From UTCFX2 sp963827155 (GTDB taxonomy: Bacteria > Chloroflexota > Anaerolineae > Anaerolineales > UBA4823), in the NCBI GenBank assembly GCA_963827155.1, contig CAWGZV010000002.1, positions 1,984,001 to 2,048,000 of the forward strand: a DNA stretch of 64,000 nucleotides, read 5' to 3'. Position numbers and translations under genes: made by a program. Below, one piece after another: positions 62,698 through 64,000 of the stretch; position 1 is the stretch's first letter; every line of letters starts with the position of its first letter. Under the pieces are notes generated by a model. It was not told the DNA's origin. It worked only from the letters and a program-made list of their open reading frames with translations, and ran no database searches.

Positions 62698-64000
62698 ATG
62701 GTGATAATTATGGCAAACAGCGAAATCCTACTAAAATCCCCAAACGATATCCAAGATTTCTTGGAGCGAAACCTGCTGAAGGTCCAGAAACCTGCCCGAT
62801 ACAGCGGTGGAGAGATCAACCAGGTTTTAAAGAACTGGGACCAGATTCAAACCAAAGTTGCCCTGATTTTTCCGGATCTCTACGACTTGGGGATGTCCAA
62901 TCTTGGGTTAGCAATTTTATATGACCTGCTTAACAAGCGTGACGATGTGTTAGCTGAGCGAGCCTTCGCTCCATGGAGCGATATGGAAGAAGAACTCCGC
63001 CGCGCCAATGCACCGCTCTTCTCATTGGAGAGTAAACACCCTCTAGCTGCCTTTGATATTCTCGCATTTTCGCTACCATATGAAACCCTCTACACCAATA
63101 CACTCAATATCCTGGATTTGAGCGGTGTGCCTCTCTTTTCGACCGAACGGGGGGAAACCGACCCGCTGGTGATTGCGGGAGGACACGCAGCGTTCAATCC
63201 CGAGCCGATGCACGCATTCGTGGATGCTTTTGTGATTGGGGAAGGCGAAGAGGTCATTGAAGAGATCGTCGATGCTCAACAGGTATGGAAGCTCAGTGGG
63301 GCAAAGCGGACTGAATTGCTTTTAGCGCTTTCTCAGATATGGGGAGTATACGTTCCGACACTCTACGAAGCCAGCTACAATCTGGACGGGACCATCGCAG
63401 AGATTAACAAGATTTCTGCAGAGGCGCCACTGCCAGTTTTGAAGCGGATTGTGGCGAAATTACCTCCGGCGCCTACCCATTTTATCGTTCCGTATATTGA
63501 CACTATCCATAATCGAGCTCCAGTGGAGATCATGCGCGGCTGCACCCGCGGCTGCAGATTCTGCCACGCCGGGATGATCACCCGACCCGTGCGTGAGCGG
63601 ACGGTGGATGAAATCGTTGCGTCCATAGATGAGGCGCTCAGAAATACAGGATATGAAGAAGTGGGGTTATTGTCTCTATCATCCTCTGACTATACGCATA
63701 TCGTTGAGCTGGTCGAAGGAGTCAGCGCCCGTTTCGCCGGGAAGCATCTGAATATCTCACTACCATCTCTGCGAATTGAGTCTTTTTCCGTCAAGTTGAT
63801 GGACGCTTTGAAGGATTCTCGGCGGAGCGGATTCACGCTGGCACCAGAGGCTGCAACCGAGCGCATGCGCGAAATCATTAATAAACCCGTGAGCACAGAA
63901 CAGCTGCTCGACACATCGAGAGAAATATTCTCGCACGGTTGGCACCATATCAAACTGTATTTTATGATAGGGCATCCTTCAGAGACGATCGAGGACGTGC
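62698..64000 (+). CDS. B12-binding radical SAM protein (TIGR03960-type), partial at window end
   Basis: The first about 434 residues of a radical SAM protein; the frame runs off the window. An N-terminal B12-binding-like domain (VALIFPDLYDLGMSNLGLAI, then FDILAFSLPYETLYTNTLNI) precedes the SAM core with CTRGCRFCHAGMITRPVRER, the CxxxCxxC cluster motif. LAPEAATERMREIINKPVST and KLYFMIGHPSETIED are also typical. The family's exact reaction is not known; members are often fused or adjacent to a DUF2344 protein tied to tRNA or ribosomal modification. GGAAGG eleven bases before the ATG supports the start. Confidence 0.92.
   Translation, partial: MVIIMANSEILLKSPNDIQDFLERNLLKVQKPARYSGGEINQVLKNWDQIQTKVALIFPDLYDLGMSNLGLAILYDLLNKRDDVLAERAFAPWSDMEEELRRANAPLFSLESKHPLAAFDILAFSLPYETLYTNTLNILDLSGVPLFSTERGETDPLVIAGGHAAFNPEPMHAFVDAFVIGEGEEVIEEIVDAQQVWKLSGAKRTELLLALSQIWGVYVPTLYEASYNLDGTIAEINKISAEAPLPVLKRIVAKLPPAPTHFIVPYIDTIHNRAPVEIMRGCTRGCRFCHAGMITRPVRERTVDEIVASIDEALRNTGYEEVGLLSLSSSDYTHIVELVEGVSARFAGKHLNISLPSLRIESFSVKLMDALKDSRRSGFTLAPEAATERMREIINKPVSTEQLLDTSREIFSHGWHHIKLYFMIGHPSETIEDV

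Noticed and set aside
1..64000. tRNA, rRNA, CRISPR arrays and prophage
   Set aside because: No cloverleaf-like, rRNA-like or regularly spaced direct-repeat sequence was noticed, and no phage structural genes. This was by eye only; a dedicated search could find missed tRNAs.

Overview
The window looks like part of a chromosome from an Anaerolineae-type Chloroflexota bacterium. This is an inference from gene content: a Tad pilus locus with no visible secretin, a GldA/F/G-type ABC module, a TPR/helix-hairpin-helix protein with acidic PDWL-motif linkers, long-form HPF, and many GT-C membrane glycosyltransferases. No rRNA, tRNA or CRISPR array was seen, so the taxonomy is moderately supported only.

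Layout. 0-6.4 kb: one tightly packed minus-strand run (two Tat-exported L,D-transpeptidases, CcdA, TlpA-like thioredoxin, glutaredoxin-DUF2085 fusion, PgeF, YggS), i.e. envelope redox and cell-wall cross-linking. 6.5-9.7 kb: copper operon csoR-copZ-copA with a consensus promoter overlapped by a CsoR-type palindrome. 9.7-12.3 kb: a thioredoxin-like lipoprotein diverging from a ResA-like protein and Lgt. 12.3-14.5 kb: FolE, HPF and a broken ComF. 14.5-23 kb: Tad pilus machinery (tadC, tadB, tadA, tadZ, cpaB), two near-identical Flp pilin cassettes each with its own promoter and terminator, then a NarL-type two-component system. 23-52.8 kb: about 14 polytopic GT-C/GT87-like membrane proteins plus family-2 glycosyltransferases, a sugar epimerase and a methyltransferase, apparently for extracytoplasmic glycan assembly. 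Within it, 35-44.3 kb is AT-rich and decayed, holding an IS256-family element, a sulfatase pseudogene and other broken genes. 52.9-64 kb: primary sigma factor, a four-gene Gld-like ABC module, the large TPR/HhH protein, nucleoside diphosphate kinase and the start of a B12-binding radical SAM gene.

How it fits together. The left part handles envelope thiol redox, copper and peptidoglycan. The middle builds a surface pilus and probably decorates surface polymers or proteins from polyprenyl-phosphate sugars. The right part is housekeeping.

Caveat. At least ten otherwise normal genes, including rpoD, lgt and copA, are split by single-base indels, several at short homopolymers. This points to sequence error as much as to biology. 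Coordinates for such genes span both fragments. Start codons were moved inward where a Shine-Dalgarno or family N-terminus favoured it.
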